Counted from the stretch's first letter, positions 18,248 to 27,657 are shown. The stretch: DNA of 64,000 bases from Calorimonas adulescens (GCF_008274215.1 NZ_VTPS01000001.1:62001-126000); one strand, 5' to 3'. Translations and numbers: made by a program. Notes: generated by a model not told the origin, from the letters alone.

Positions 18248-19444
18248 CTATTTACTTACCAAGGCTGCCGTTTCGCTTGCAATCATAAGCTCTTCATTGG
18301 TAGGAATTACAAATACCCTAGTCTTTGAATCTCTTGTTGATATTTCCCTTTCCTTCTTTCCTGCCCTGTTCGCTTCCTTATCAAGAATGATACCGAGTGT
18401 TTCCAAACCATCCAGTATCATTTCCCTGACTATGTCAGAGTTTTCACCTACTCCTGCAGTAAATACAATTGCGTCTACGGTTCCAAGTACTGCATAATAT
18501 GAGCCTATATACTTCTTGACGCCATAGGTAAATGCCTTTAATGCGATAGATGCCCTAATGTTGCCATTTGCCGCTGCGTCTTCTATATCCCTAAAATCAC
18601 TGCTTATACCTGATAGACCAAGTACACCAGATTTTTTATTCAGTATATTCATTACTTCAGAGATATTTAGCGATTCCTTATCCATTAAGTAGGAAACAAT
18701 TGATGGGTCGATGCTTCCGCATCTCGTGCCCATAATCAAACCCTCCAGAGGGGTAAAACCCATGCTAGTATCTATAGATTTACCCTTCTTAACCGCAGTA
18801 ACACTGGACCCATTTCCAAGATGACATGTTATAAGATTAACATCATCTACTTTTTTCCCAAGTAGTTCAGCTGCCCTAGATGTAACATACTTGTGGGATG
18901 TCCCATGAAAGCCATATCGTCTTATCTTATATTTCTCATAAAATTCATAAGGTATCCCATAAATAAACGCCTCCGGCGGCATAGTCTGGTGAAATGCTGT
19001 ATCAAATACACCAACCATAGGAACATCAGGCATAAGTTCTCTACAAGCCATGATCCCCATTATATTCGGTGGGTTGTGAAGTGGGGCAAGGTCAATACTA
19101 TCATTTAACGCTTTTATTACCTCATCATCAATAATTACAGAACCCGAGAATTTCTCTCCCCCATGTACTATCCTATGTCCTACAGCATCAATTTCTTTTA
19201 AACTTTTTATGGCACCATACTGCTCGTCCAGAATCAGGTCCAGCATTTCCTTTAATGCTTCCTTATGATTGTTTATTGTTTTAGAAAATACTTTTTTTTC
19301 AGCGCCGGTTTTTTCGTATTTAATCTGAGATCCATCTATCCCTATCCTTTCTACTATACCCTTAACCAGCACTTCGTTTTTTGACATGTCAATTAATTGA
19401 TATTTTAATGATGAACTTCCGCAATTAATAACCAATATATTCAT
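18248..19444 (-). CDS. ackA: Acetate kinase
   Basis: Acetate kinase converts acetyl phosphate and ADP to acetate and ATP. The 398-aa protein has NCGSSSLKYQLIDM at the N-terminus, GHRIVHGGEKFSGS, HNPPNI, FDTAFHQTMP, YGFHGTSHKYV and HLGNGSSVTAV, all family landmarks. It follows pta by 18 bases. With Pta it forms the fermentative acetyl-CoA to acetate route. Ribosome-binding site AGGAGGGGAG precedes ATG 19444. Confidence 0.98.
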   Translation of the reverse strand: MNILVINCGSSSLKYQLIDMSKNEVLVKGIVERIGIDGSQIKYEKTGAEKKVFSKTINNHKEALKEMLDLILDEQYGAIKSLKEIDAVGHRIVHGGEKFSGSVIIDDEVIKALNDSIDLAPLHNPPNIMGIMACRELMPDVPMVGVFDTAFHQTMPPEAFIYGIPYEFYEKYKIRRYGFHGTSHKYVTSRAAELLGKKVDDVNLITCHLGNGSSVTAVKKGKSIDTSMGFTPLEGLIMGTRCGSIDPSIVSYLMDKESLNISEVMNILNKKSGVLGLSGISSDFRDIEDAAANGNIRASIALKAFTYGVKKYIGSYYAVLGTVDAIVFTAGVGENSDIVREMILDGLETLGIILDKEANRAGKKEREISTRDSKTRVFVIPTNEELMIASETAALVSK

Positions 19445-19462
19445 ATACCTGTTCTCCCCTCC

Positions 19463-20464
19463 TTATTTATTTGCCTGTGCCTGGACAGCAGTGATTGCCA
19501 CTACATTATATATATCTTCAGTACTGCATCCTCTTGAAAGATCATTTATAGGCTTGTTAAGCCCTTGAGAAATTGGTCCAATGGCTTGAGCCTTTGCTAA
19601 CCTCTGCACAAGTTTATATCCTATATTACCCGATTGTAGGTCAGGGAAAATTAAAACATTCGCTGAGCCAGCCACTTTACTGCCTGGCGATTTTAGCGAA
19701 GCAACACTTGGTACCATTGCAGCATCCGCCTGCAATTCTCCATCAATAAGTATTTCCGGTGCCATTTCTTTAGCTATTCGGGTAGCGTTCACAACCTTAT
19801 CCACCAGTTCATGTTGGGCACTTCCCTTTGTTGAAAAAGAAAGCATAGCTACTCTTGGTTCTATTCCAAGTAATGTACTGGCTGTTTTAGCAGAAGCGAC
19901 CGCTATAGATGCAAGTTCTTCTGCATTAGGATTAGGATTTATTGCACAATCAGCAAATAAGAAAACTCCATCCGAACCATAACCGCAATCTGGCACAATC
20001 ATTATGAAAGCACTTGAAACAATGGATATATTTGGTGCAGTCTTTATGATCTGGAATGCCGCTCTTAACAGGTCTGCGGTGGTATTTATAGCACCTGCTA
20101 CCATCCCATCAGCATCGTCGTTCTGTACCATCATACACCCAAAATATAAAGGATTTTTGATGATTTCATATGCTTTATTTAAATCTACTCCCTTATTTTT
20201 GCGCAGCTCATAATACCTTTTTGCATAGCTTTCAAAAAGTGGTGATGAAATAGGGTCTATTATTTCTGCACCTTCAATATCTGCATTTAACTCCTTCGCC
20301 TTACTTTTAATCTCATCTTTATTGCCAAGTAATATAATCTCTGCTATTCCGTCTTTAATAATCATTTCAGCAGCCTTTACGGTTCGTGGTTCTGTCCCTT
20401 CAGCCAGAACTATTTTCCGCCGATCGCTTTTTGCTTTCTCTATAATTCCTTTTAATATTTCCAT
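19463..20464 (-). CDS. pta: Phosphate acetyltransferase
   Basis: Pta converts acetyl-CoA and phosphate to acetyl phosphate. The protein is the short form (333 aa from ATG 20464, MEILKGIIEKAKSDRRKIVL), without the N-terminal regulatory domain of the long enterobacterial enzyme. Motifs include YFGCMMVQNDDADGMVAGA, MLSFSTKGSAQHELVDKV, DGELQADAAMVP, KVAGSANVLIFPDLQSGNIG and GPISQGLNKPINDLSRG. An upstream TTG at 20473 is too close to the AAAGGAGAG site to be preferred. It heads the pta-ackA operon, divergent from tmcAL. Confidence 0.98.
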   Translation of the reverse strand: MEILKGIIEKAKSDRRKIVLAEGTEPRTVKAAEMIIKDGIAEIILLGNKDEIKSKAKELNADIEGAEIIDPISSPLFESYAKRYYELRKNKGVDLNKAYEIIKNPLYFGCMMVQNDDADGMVAGAINTTADLLRAAFQIIKTAPNISIVSSAFIMIVPDCGYGSDGVFLFADCAINPNPNAEELASIAVASAKTASTLLGIEPRVAMLSFSTKGSAQHELVDKVVNATRIAKEMAPEILIDGELQADAAMVPSVASLKSPGSKVAGSANVLIFPDLQSGNIGYKLVQRLAKAQAIGPISQGLNKPINDLSRGCSTEDIYNVVAITAVQAQANK

Positions 20465-20631
20465 ATAATACAATCTCTCCTTTCTGTATATTTATCACCT
20501 ATTTGATATTCTATTCATAATGTTAAATTCCTGCCTAAGATGATAAAATAATAATATTAAAAACAATTTAATTTAGTTGTATATCATAATGTGGTTTTAT
20601 TTATTAAAATTTTGTAATTGGAGGCAAATTT

Positions 20632-21852
20632 ATGACAGTATTAGGTATCGTTTCCGAATATAACCCATTTCATAATGGACATCTATACCATTTAAAAAAA
20701 TCTATTGAAGTTACTAAAGCCGATGCAATAGTAACTGTCATGAGTGGCAACTTTACTCAAAGAGGTGAACCCGCGCTATTTAACAAATGGATAAGGACTG
20801 AAGCAGCCTTGAAAAGTGGTATTAACCTTGTCATCGAACTACCCGTATGTTACAGCACATCCAGTGCGGAACTTTTTGCATTTGGGGCAGTAAGCCTATT
20901 GAATAGCATTGGAATAGTGGACTATATATCTTTTGGCAGTGAAAACGGTGATATTAAAGAATTAATGGAAATTGCCAAATTATTATCAACCGAAGACAAT
21001 GATTTTAAGTTTCGACTAAAAAATTTCTTAAAAGCCGGTTACTCTTTCGCAAGGGCACGTCAATTGGCTATAGATAGGGAAAGTTTTAATAAAAAACTTA
21101 TTACATCGCCTAATAATATATTAGGTATTGAATATTTAAAATGGCTAATTAGATTAGAAAGTAAAATTGTCCCAGTTACAATCAAAAGACTCGGTCCCGA
21201 ATACAACGATCAGGAATTAAATGAAGCCAATCATATTTCAAGCGCCACATCCATTAGGAATACATTAAAAAATGGTGATCTTGAAAAAGTCTTGCAACAT
21301 TTACCATACAGTAGTTATGAAATAATTAGAAATGCTCTTTTAAATGGGCAAAAACCCTTGTTTAAAAGTGATATGGAAAGGTTAATATATTATGAACTTA
21401 TCAAGAACGATAAGATAGAAGAGATTTTTGATGTATCAGAAGGTTTGCACAAAAGAATAAAAGATAGAATTTACCAATCTCAATCCTTAGACGAATTATT
21501 GCTGGGAATCAAAACCAAACGCTACGCTTACAGCAGGCTTTCGCGGATACTATTTCATATTTTAATTAAATATACCAAAAACGAAGCGAATTCTTTTAAT
21601 CAAACCGGTCCATTATATGTAAGGATACTGGGTTTTGACAATACAGGCAGGAAAATAATAAGGGAAATGAAAGACAAATGTGCACTTCCTATAATTACCA
21701 ATTTAGGAAAACAATATAATAATTTGAGTGAGACAGCTAAAAAGATGATGCATAAGGACATTCTTTCTACAGATATATATTCTTTATTGAGCTCCAATGA
21801 TATTAATATAGGACAGGATTACGTAAGGGGACCTGTAGTTATTACAACATAA
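20632..21852 (+). CDS. tmcAL: tRNA(Met) cytidine acetate ligase TmcAL (YlbM)
   Basis: TmcAL makes N4-acetylcytidine at the wobble position of elongator tRNA-Met from acetate and ATP. The 406-aa protein has the nucleotidyltransferase start GIVSEYNPFHNGHLYHL (HxGH-like), MSGNFTQRGEPALFNKW, ELPVCYSTSSAELFA and the second-half ISSATSIRNTLKNGD (IS-x-T-x-IR motif). ATG 20632 follows GGAGG. It lies opposite pta-ackA, an attractive context since both use acetate, though the position also matches conserved ylbM-yceD-rpmF neighbourhoods. Confidence 0.95.
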   Translation: MTVLGIVSEYNPFHNGHLYHLKKSIEVTKADAIVTVMSGNFTQRGEPALFNKWIRTEAALKSGINLVIELPVCYSTSSAELFAFGAVSLLNSIGIVDYISFGSENGDIKELMEIAKLLSTEDNDFKFRLKNFLKAGYSFARARQLAIDRESFNKKLITSPNNILGIEYLKWLIRLESKIVPVTIKRLGPEYNDQELNEANHISSATSIRNTLKNGDLEKVLQHLPYSSYEIIRNALLNGQKPLFKSDMERLIYYELIKNDKIEEIFDVSEGLHKRIKDRIYQSQSLDELLLGIKTKRYAYSRLSRILFHILIKYTKNEANSFNQTGPLYVRILGFDNTGRKIIREMKDKCALPIITNLGKQYNNLSETAKKMMHKDILSTDIYSLLSSNDINIGQDYVRGPVVITT

Positions 21853-21898
21853 AGCATAGCAAGATACGAAACCCTACTCATTTTATAATAAATTCAGT

Positions 21899-21928
21899 AA
21901 ATATAACAGTGTAATTTCATCATACACT
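21899..21928 (+). promoter_or_regulatory. Probable sigma-E promoter of ylbJ
   Basis: AAATATA (21899-21905), a 15-base spacer and CATACACT (21921-21928). The -10 matches the Bacillus sigma-E consensus CATACAnT fully and the -35 keeps the ATAT core. ylbJ is a mother-cell (sigma-E) gene in Bacillus. The start of transcription would lie about 95 bases before the gene. Confidence 0.6.
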
Positions 21929-21939
21929 GGTATACCAGT
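21926..21939 (+). repeat. 14-bp perfect palindrome overlapping the ylbJ promoter
   Basis: ACTGGTATACCAGT is a perfect palindrome that begins inside the proposed -10 and covers the expected transcription start. This position suits a repressor operator. The regulator is unknown. Confidence 0.4.
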
Positions 21940-22033
21940 TGAGGTATTGTTTTAAGATGGTTATTATATGATGTCACTTAAAAGTTGTAATAATAGCAAA
22001 GAAATATTTATAAACTTATTATAGGTGATTACC

Positions 22034-23212
22034 ATGAAAATCAAAAAATGGTTTTTTGGCTTGCTGTCTTTAGCAGCAGGGATAATGACGATATCCATGA
22101 TTTTATTTCCTCAACAGATTCTCGATGCTGCCAGACAAGGATTGTTCTTATGGGCAAATAATGTATTTCCTTCACTATTTCCATTCTATGTTATAAACCA
22201 GCTTTTGATAGGGTTCGGCATTGTAAATTTTATAGGGACACTGTTCGAACCAATAATGAGACCCCTTTTAAACGTACCAGGCGAAGGTGCACTATGTTTT
22301 TCACTTGGCATAGCATCAGGGTATCCAATGGGCGCCAAACTCATCTCATCATTGAGAAGTATAAATTCATGTACAAAGTATGAAGCAGAACGTCTTATGT
22401 CTTTCTGTAATAGTGCTGGTCCTCTTTTTATCATAGGTGTTGTCGGTATCGGTATTTTTAATAACCCTGTGATTGGCTATTTATTAGTTTTATGTAATTA
22501 TGCAGGCCTTTTAAGTACCGGTTTGTTGTTCAGAATACATGGAACCATCGAACATAAAAATATTATACACTTAAATAATAATAACCTATTCAAGAGGGCC
22601 ATACAGAACATGAAAGCAGCACAAAAAAAAGATGGAAGAAATTTTAACTATCTTTTTTCTGATTCTGTTAAAGATGGAATTAACCTGATGTTGACAATCG
22701 GAGGATATATAATAATATTCTCTGTTATTGTGAGGCTGATTAACATAACCGGGCTAACCACCTCTCTTTCAAATGTTATAAACATAATTTCTAAAGGGTT
22801 GATATCTAAAGAAATTGCCATTGGCATAATCAATGGTATTTTTGAAATGACCATAGGTTGTAACACTTTAAAAGAATTGTCAATTTCTCTTTATCAAAAA
22901 ACTATTCTCGCAGGCTTAATTATATCCTGGGGTGGTTTATCAACACATGCTCAGATACAGAATGTGATTGAACATACTGACATCAGCTATATGTCCTATT
23001 TTTGCGCAAAGATTGCACACAGCATTTTAACTGCAACTTATGTATATTTTATCTATCCACTGATAATAAAGCCAAGTGCTACAGAAGCAATAAGTTTTAA
23101 TAATAGCTGGTTATCCAACGTTGAGTTTTCATTGGCAATTATAATAATTGTCATAGCAGTTATAGTATCCATGGCAATAATAAACAGTTTAGCATTTAGA
23201 GACCCTTATTAA
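22034..23212 (+). CDS. ylbJ: Sporulation integral membrane protein YlbJ
   Basis: A 392-aa polytopic membrane protein of the YlbJ family (nucleoside recognition/Gate domain), needed for normal spore cortex in Bacillus. It shows about eight hydrophobic segments; typical stretches are LFLWANNVFPSLFPFYVINQ, GLASGYPMGA-like GIASGYPMGAKLISSL, and CNSAGPLFIIGVVGIG. I use ATG 22034 after AGGTGA; a GTG at 22025 falls in that site. The last 4 bases overlap the convergent gene at 23209. A sigma-E-like promoter lies upstream. Confidence 0.9.
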   Translation: MKIKKWFFGLLSLAAGIMTISMILFPQQILDAARQGLFLWANNVFPSLFPFYVINQLLIGFGIVNFIGTLFEPIMRPLLNVPGEGALCFSLGIASGYPMGAKLISSLRSINSCTKYEAERLMSFCNSAGPLFIIGVVGIGIFNNPVIGYLLVLCNYAGLLSTGLLFRIHGTIEHKNIIHLNNNNLFKRAIQNMKAAQKKDGRNFNYLFSDSVKDGINLMLTIGGYIIIFSVIVRLINITGLTTSLSNVINIISKGLISKEIAIGIINGIFEMTIGCNTLKELSISLYQKTILAGLIISWGGLSTHAQIQNVIEHTDISYMSYFCAKIAHSILTATYVYFIYPLIIKPSATEAISFNNSWLSNVEFSLAIIIIVIAVIVSMAIINSLAFRDPY

Positions 23213-23652
23213 CTTTTTTTGAGCTCTTCCCTGTTTTCCTTGAGGATTTTTAAAATCTCTGTTAGATCCTTTTCCAGCTTTTCCAGGATAGAATCAGCAT
23301 ATTCTTTTGAACCCAAACGAATCTCCTTGGCACTCTTCTGTGCAGCAGCAATTATTTCTTCCGCTTCAACCTTGGCCATTTTTACAATCTCTTCTTCACT
23401 GACCATAAGCTTGATTTTCTTTTCTGCCTCTGAAACAATTACATCTGACTGTTGTTGAGCCTCCAAAAGTATCTCCTGCTTATGACTTTCTATCCATTCT
23501 GCCTTTTTAATGTCATCAGGAAGCATTAACCTTACATCCTGGATCATCTTTAAAAATACATCCCTATCAACAAGTACTTTACCTGAAATGGGTATGCTCA
23601 TAGACTTGTTAAGATAATCCTCTATCTTTTGAAGAAGTTCTAAAACCTCCAT
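23209..23652 (-). CDS. Coiled-coil protein, ATPase-subunit/DivIVA-like
   Basis: A 147-aa soluble, highly charged protein. Residues 50-147 are almost continuous helix with heptad-like patterning (EEIVKMAKVEAEEIIAAAQK, LEKLEKDLTEILKILKE), similar to ATP synthase b/V-type subunit H stalks and to DivIVA-like proteins. Such genes sit beside coaD in many Clostridia and are labelled only as ATPase or hypothetical. No enzyme motif is seen. It starts 2 bases after coaD ends and so belongs to the rsmD-coaD operon. A role in cell organisation is a guess. Confidence 0.75.
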   Translation of the reverse strand: MEVLELLQKIEDYLNKSMSIPISGKVLVDRDVFLKMIQDVRLMLPDDIKKAEWIESHKQEILLEAQQQSDVIVSEAEKKIKLMVSEEEIVKMAKVEAEEIIAAAQKSAKEIRLGSKEYADSILEKLEKDLTEILKILKENREELKKS

Positions 23653-23654
23653 CT

Positions 23655-24137
23655 CTATCTCCCTTCTAATTTACTTTTTAGCTTTGAAGCGACATATGCA
23701 GGCACTAAATCGTCTATATCTCCACCGAAACTCGCTACTTCTTTAACTATGCTGGAGCTGAGATATGCATATTTACTGCTCGTCATCATAAAGAGTGTTT
23801 CGACGTCGTCATTTAATTTTTTGTTCATTAAAGCCATTTGAAATTCATATTCAAAGTCAGACAGCATGCGCAATCCTTTGATTATAATGTGATAGTTGTT
23901 TTGTCTCATATAATCCATAAGCAGCCCCGAAAAATAATCTACCTCTACGTTTTTAAATGCAGAAGTAGTCTTTATTATCATATCTTTTCTTTCTTCAACA
24001 GAGAAAAGTGGCTTTTTTGAGCTGTTTTCTAATATAGTTACTATTAACCTGTCAAATATACTTGATGACCTTTCAATAATATCTAAGTGTCCGAAGGTTA
24101 TGGGATCAAAACTCCCAGGATATACTGCAATTTTCAT
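23655..24137 (-). CDS. coaD: Phosphopantetheine adenylyltransferase
   Basis: CoaD adenylates 4'-phosphopantetheine, the next-to-last step of CoA synthesis. The 160-aa protein has [16 protein letters not shown] (the T/HxGH nucleotide-binding motif, residues 5-20), [15 protein letters not shown] and the S-S-x-x-(V)KE ending [16 protein letters not shown]. It overlaps rsmD by 4 bases (the usual ATGA pairing). The rsmD-coaD pair is widespread. Confidence 0.98.
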   Translation of the reverse strand: MKIAVYPGSFDPITFGHLDIIERSSSIFDRLIVTILENSSKKPLFSVEERKDMIIKTTSAFKNVEVDYFSGLLMDYMRQNNYHIIIKGLRMLSDFEYEFQMALMNKKLNDDVETLFMMTSSKYAYLSSSIVKEVASFGGDIDDLVPAYVASKLKSKLEGR

Positions 24138-24700
24138 AATAAATTCCCCTTAGTATAAAATTTTAGTAAGGTATTACCATATCTCTTTTCTTTATAGCAG
24201 ATTAGACCTCCTATTTTATTATCTACATGTATATCAGAACCCAGTTCAAGTATAACTTTACCGTTATCTTTGAGTATCTCAAATTCTTGCAATAGCTCCG
24301 TTGCTTTATAATATAAATTATCATGATAGGGTGGGTCAATAAATACAAAATCAAAAAGAATTTCTTTTTGTTTTAAATAACATATGGCTTTTTCAAAATC
24401 CATATTTAAGATTAAAAACCTATTATTTCCATCCATATGGGTCTTTTTAAGGTTTTTTCGCAATAATTCTATACTCTTTTTTGAGTTGTCAACAAAAACA
24501 CACAGATCAGCACCTCTGCTCAATGCCTCTATACCAAGAGCTCCAGTGCCAGAAAATAAATCCAAGACTGCAGAACCACTAATATCAAAAGATATTATAT
24601 CAAACAATGCCTCTTTGACCCTATCTGAAGTTGGTCTAATATCCATGCCATCAGGGCCAAAAAGCTTTACTCCTTTATTTATACCCGATATTACTCTCAT
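24134..24700 (-). CDS. rsmD: 16S rRNA (guanine966-N2)-methyltransferase RsmD
   Basis: RsmD methylates G966 in 16S rRNA. The 188-aa protein has the SAM-binding [19 protein letters not shown] (about 47-65) and the catalytic [11 protein letters not shown] (DPPY motif). The N-terminal [17 protein letters not shown] and [15 protein letters not shown] segments are also typical. ATG 24700 follows CCAGGAGAG. It is the first gene of a three-gene operon with coaD and the coiled-coil gene. Confidence 0.96.
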   Translation of the reverse strand: MRVISGINKGVKLFGPDGMDIRPTSDRVKEALFDIISFDISGSAVLDLFSGTGALGIEALSRGADLCVFVDNSKKSIELLRKNLKKTHMDGNNRFLILNMDFEKAICYLKQKEILFDFVFIDPPYHDNLYYKATELLQEFEILKDNGKVILELGSDIHVDNKIGGLICYKEKRYGNTLLKFYTKGNLL

Positions 24701-24729
24701 ACACTACTCTCCTGGTATTATTTAATTAC

Positions 24730-24738
24730 ATTTTAACA
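24730..24738 (-). promoter_or_regulatory. Possible extended -10 promoter of rsmD-coaD
   Basis: Minus strand TGTTAAAAT (24738-24730) is a TGn-extended -10 with TAAAAT (5 of 6). No good -35 is found. It lies 30 bases before the rsmD start in an otherwise empty AT-rich spacer. Confidence 0.4.
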
Positions 24739-24843
24739 TAATTTTATTAAAATATGTATAAAGTTTTTATTTAAGGTTAAAATCATATATGGGAAATAAA
24801 TTCCCCAAAATTCTTCCTTCAATTTCTCCTCTCCCAATAAAAA

Positions 24844-24872
24844 GGAATGGCTCTATAGAAGAGAGTCATTCC
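24844..24872 (-). terminator. Terminator of the SASP gene
   Basis: GGAATGGCTCT / AGAGTCATTCC with a 7-base loop and flanking AAAA and TTTTT runs: an 11-bp stem with one imperfect pair on the minus strand. It lies 30 bases after the SASP stop and before the rsmD promoter. Confidence 0.8.
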
Positions 24873-24901
24873 TTTTTATTCATGAAATTAATTATATCCG
24901 A

Positions 24902-25129
24902 TTATCTGTTTTGTGGGGTATTGGCTATACTTCTTTCAGCCATTTCTATCATTTTCCTGACCATATGCCCACCAACAGCTCCGCAATCTCTAGAAGAAAG
25001 ATTGCCCCAATAGCCATCAGCAGGAGGTTGAACGCCTATCTCGTTTGCAACTTCGTATTTCCATTGATCCATAGCTTTCTTTGCTTCTCTTACAACAATG
25101 ATATTACTAGTATTTGAACCTCTTGCCAT
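24902..25129 (-). CDS. Alpha/beta-type small acid-soluble spore protein
   Basis: A 75-aa SASP that coats and protects spore DNA. From ATG 25129 (8 bases after AGGAGG) it reads MARGSNTSNIIVVREAKKAM, then KYEVANEIGV, the region cut by the germination protease, then GNLSSRDCGAVGGHMVRKMI. All are hallmarks of alpha/beta SASPs. The cysteine in RDCGAVGG replaces a more common Ala/Asn in many relatives and is a small oddity. An in-frame GTG at 25138 lies inside the ribosome-binding site. It is a single-gene unit with its own terminator and a forespore-type promoter. Confidence 0.96.
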   Translation of the reverse strand: MARGSNTSNIIVVREAKKAMDQWKYEVANEIGVQPPADGYWGNLSSRDCGAVGGHMVRKMIEMAERSIANTPQNR

Positions 25130-25161
25130 CCTTCTCACCTCCTAATTTGTCGCTGCATTAT

Positions 25162-25190
25162 TAATATAACCCGTTTAATAGTTTATAAAC
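25162..25190 (-). promoter_or_regulatory. Candidate forespore (sigma-F/G) promoter of the SASP gene
   Basis: Minus strand GTTTA (25190-25186), a 17-base spacer and TATATTA (25168-25162). The wider -10 GGTTATATTA matches the sigma-F form GGNNANAHTR; the -35 has one mismatch. SASP genes are sigma-G dependent in Bacillus, so the position is right but the sequence support is moderate. Confidence 0.45.
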
Positions 25191-25245
25191 ATGTAATTGA
25201 AGGTAAAATATATTAATATTGTATCTAAGAAATTAACTTCCATTT

Positions 25246-27297
25246 TCAATTTAAAGCAATATCCTCCTCATTAAAACCCCACTTATCCTCTATAATCCTT
25301 ACCATCTTTGTTGCAGTTAAAGTATCAAGCCCATATGTTTCTATAAAATATCTGACTGCCTTAAAAACATCCTCTAAGATGTCATTGTCTAAATAGGTAC
25401 TCGCCACCTTAAAAGCCGGCATACCATGCTGCTTGAATCCTAAAAAGTCACCTGGCCCTCTCAATTTTAAATCGTGTTCCGCTATCTTGAATCCATCATT
25501 GGTCTGTGTTAGAATCTTTAATCTGTCCTTAACTTCAGAGTTATTATTCCCTAAGATAAGGAAACAGTATGACTCTTTGTCCCCACGACCAATTCTCCCA
25601 CGAAGCTGGTGAAGCTGCGCCAGACCAAATCTCTCTGAATTTTCTATAACTATCACGGTTGCATTGGGCACATCAACGCCGACCTCGATTACTGTGGTAG
25701 AAACAAGCACATGAATCTTATTTTCCTTAAACTGTCTCATCATGTAATCTTTTTCTTCTTTTGACATTTTACCATGCAATATTCCCACGTTAAAACCAGT
25801 GAATTTTCCACTCAATTCTTTATAAATTTTCTCAGCTGATGCTGCATCTAACTTATCTGATTCTTCAATCAACGGCGCTACAACATAGCATTGTTCTCCA
25901 TTTTTTAAATGCGTTTCTATAAAATTAAATACCTGTTCTCGCATTCCCTTATCAACCAGATAGGTTCTAACCGGTTTCCTTCCAGGCGGCAACTCATCTA
26001 TAATAGAAATATCTAGATCACCATATATAATAAGTGCTAAACTCCTGGGAATCGGTGTTGCTGTCATTACAAGCACATCAATGTTATCGCCCTTTTGTTC
26101 AAGCATCGATCTCTGTCTAACTCCAAATCTATGTTGCTCATCTGTAATTACCAGTCCAAGATTTTTGTATATTACATTATCCTGAATAAGTGCATGAGTC
26201 CCTACTACAACATCTATTTCTCCTTTAGCAATTTTATCGAGAATATTATTTTTTTCTTTTGCTGAGAGTGAACTGATCAGAAGTCCAACCTTTATGCCCT
26301 GTCCTGCTAATAACCGGGTCAAGGTTGAATAGTGCTGTTCAGCTAATATCTCCGTTGGTACCATAAAAGCCGCCTGATAATTATTTTTAACAGCCTTATA
26401 TACAGCCATTGCGGCAACAACAGTCTTACCAGATCCTACATCGCCCTGTAAAAGTCTGTTCATTGGCCTTTCCGACTCCATATCCTGTTTTATATCACTC
26501 CACGCTTTTATCTGAGCATTAGTAAGCTTAAACGGCAATAACTTAACAAATTCATCCTCATCACATGGACTAAACAAGATACCCTTTTTTATTGTTTCCC
26601 TCTTTAATTTCAATATGTTTAAATAAAGCATGACTTCAAACAGTTCTTGAAAAGCAAGCCTTCTCTTAGCTCTTTCTAAGTTTTCCATACTGTCAGGATA
26701 ATGTATGTTTTTATAAGCCGTTTTTACATCTATCAATTTAAATTTACTCAGCAATTCCTGAGGAAGCATTTCATAAATTTCATCCAGATATAAAAAGGCC
26801 TCTTTTATAATGCCTCTCATCACTTTCTGAGTAATATTTTTTGTCAGACTATATACAGGATATATGCAAAGATAGTGATTTATGTCCTTTCTTATCGGTT
26901 CAACATCCGGATTTTTTATTTGAATTTCTCCAAATGATAGTTCAGCATCGCCATAAATAAGATAATAATTTCCGGCAATAAAATTTTTAATAATATAATC
27001 TTGATTAAAATAGGCCAAAGTGGCATACCCTGTGTCATCAGTTACATACAACTTAGTTATACTTAAACCATTTCGTGGTCTTAACACTTTATATCTTCCG
27101 GTATATTTTACGGCTGCCAATACTTTATGTCCACTGACTATATTTATGATCGGTGTTACTTTAGATCTATCTTCATAATCCCGGGGAAAATAATTTAATA
27201 AATCAAAAACCGTAAATATACCCATGCTGTTAAGAATCTTTTCGCGGCCTGGCCCTACACCTTTTATATACCTAACAGGCATTTCCAGATTTGACAT
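25246..27297 (-). CDS. recG: ATP-dependent DNA helicase RecG
   Basis: RecG remodels stalled replication forks and Holliday junctions. The 683-aa protein has the N-terminal wedge/OB domain (about 1-230; PVRYIKGVGPGREKIL), then superfamily 2 motifs: Walker A LLQGDVGSGKTVVAAMA, DEQH (VITDEQHRFGVRQR), MTATPIPRSLAL, and TTVIEVGVDVPNAT and QLRGRIGRG in the second RecA domain. ATG 27297 follows TGGAGG. It is divergent from rpmB. Bacillus keeps recG next to fapR, so the operon has been split here. Confidence 0.97.
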   Translation of the reverse strand: MSNLEMPVRYIKGVGPGREKILNSMGIFTVFDLLNYFPRDYEDRSKVTPIINIVSGHKVLAAVKYTGRYKVLRPRNGLSITKLYVTDDTGYATLAYFNQDYIIKNFIAGNYYLIYGDAELSFGEIQIKNPDVEPIRKDINHYLCIYPVYSLTKNITQKVMRGIIKEAFLYLDEIYEMLPQELLSKFKLIDVKTAYKNIHYPDSMENLERAKRRLAFQELFEVMLYLNILKLKRETIKKGILFSPCDEDEFVKLLPFKLTNAQIKAWSDIKQDMESERPMNRLLQGDVGSGKTVVAAMAVYKAVKNNYQAAFMVPTEILAEQHYSTLTRLLAGQGIKVGLLISSLSAKEKNNILDKIAKGEIDVVVGTHALIQDNVIYKNLGLVITDEQHRFGVRQRSMLEQKGDNIDVLVMTATPIPRSLALIIYGDLDISIIDELPPGRKPVRTYLVDKGMREQVFNFIETHLKNGEQCYVVAPLIEESDKLDAASAEKIYKELSGKFTGFNVGILHGKMSKEEKDYMMRQFKENKIHVLVSTTVIEVGVDVPNATVIVIENSERFGLAQLHQLRGRIGRGDKESYCFLILGNNNSEVKDRLKILTQTNDGFKIAEHDLKLRGPGDFLGFKQHGMPAFKVASTYLDNDILEDVFKAVRYFIETYGLDTLTATKMVRIIEDKWGFNEEDIALN

Positions 27298-27392
27298 AAT
27301 TACCTCCAGAAAAGCATATAATCACACACCTAACATTAAACATTGTAATAGATATCTCCTCATCAATCAATACAATATAAATAAACTTGTTG

Positions 27393-27422
27393 TTGAAATC
27401 ATGTATAGGTTTGTGTTAGAAT
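27393..27422 (+). promoter_or_regulatory. Promoter of rpmB
   Basis: TTGAAA (27393-27398), an 18-base spacer and TAGAAT (27417-27422), with TG two bases before the -10 (TGTTAGAAT). This gives 10 of 12 matches plus the extended -10, and it lies 42 bases before the rpmB start. Confidence 0.75.
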
Positions 27423-27463
27423 TTACTTGTTTGAATTCAACTCAAGTTAGGAGGTGCTCTAAT

Positions 27464-27655
27464 ATGGCAAGAGTATGTGAAGTGTGTGGTAAAAGGCCTG
27501 TTACTGGTATACAATATAGTCATTCGCATAGACAGTCAAAGCGGATATGGAAGCCAAACATCAAAAAAGTCAGAGCGGTTGTAAATGGAGAAAATAAGAG
27601 TATATATGTATGTACACGTTGTTTGAGGTCTGGTAAGGTCGTAAGAGCAATATAA
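27464..27655 (+). CDS. rpmB: 50S ribosomal protein L28
   Basis: A 63-aa ribosomal protein starting MARVCEVCGKRPVTGIQYSH. It has four cysteines in two pairs, CEVC (5-8) and CTRC (50-53), so it is the zinc-binding form. TRCLRSGKVVRAI closes the protein. ATG 27464 follows TAGGAGGTG. An ORF that opens 240 bases earlier is not supported upstream of this Met. It stands alone, divergent from recG and convergent with spoVM, as in Bacillus. Confidence 0.97.
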   Translation: MARVCEVCGKRPVTGIQYSHSHRQSKRIWKPNIKKVRAVVNGENKSIYVCTRCLRSGKVVRAI

Positions 27656-27657
27656 AG

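Noticed and set aside
20474-20631. Divergent promoters of pta and tmcAL
   Set aside because: Promoters must exist here, but the AT-rich spacer gives several weak options and none stands out.
27224-27463. Upstream extension of the rpmB frame
   Set aside because: The extra 80 codons overlap recG antisense and its promoter region. The L28 start at 27464 has a strong ribosome-binding site and the family N-terminus.
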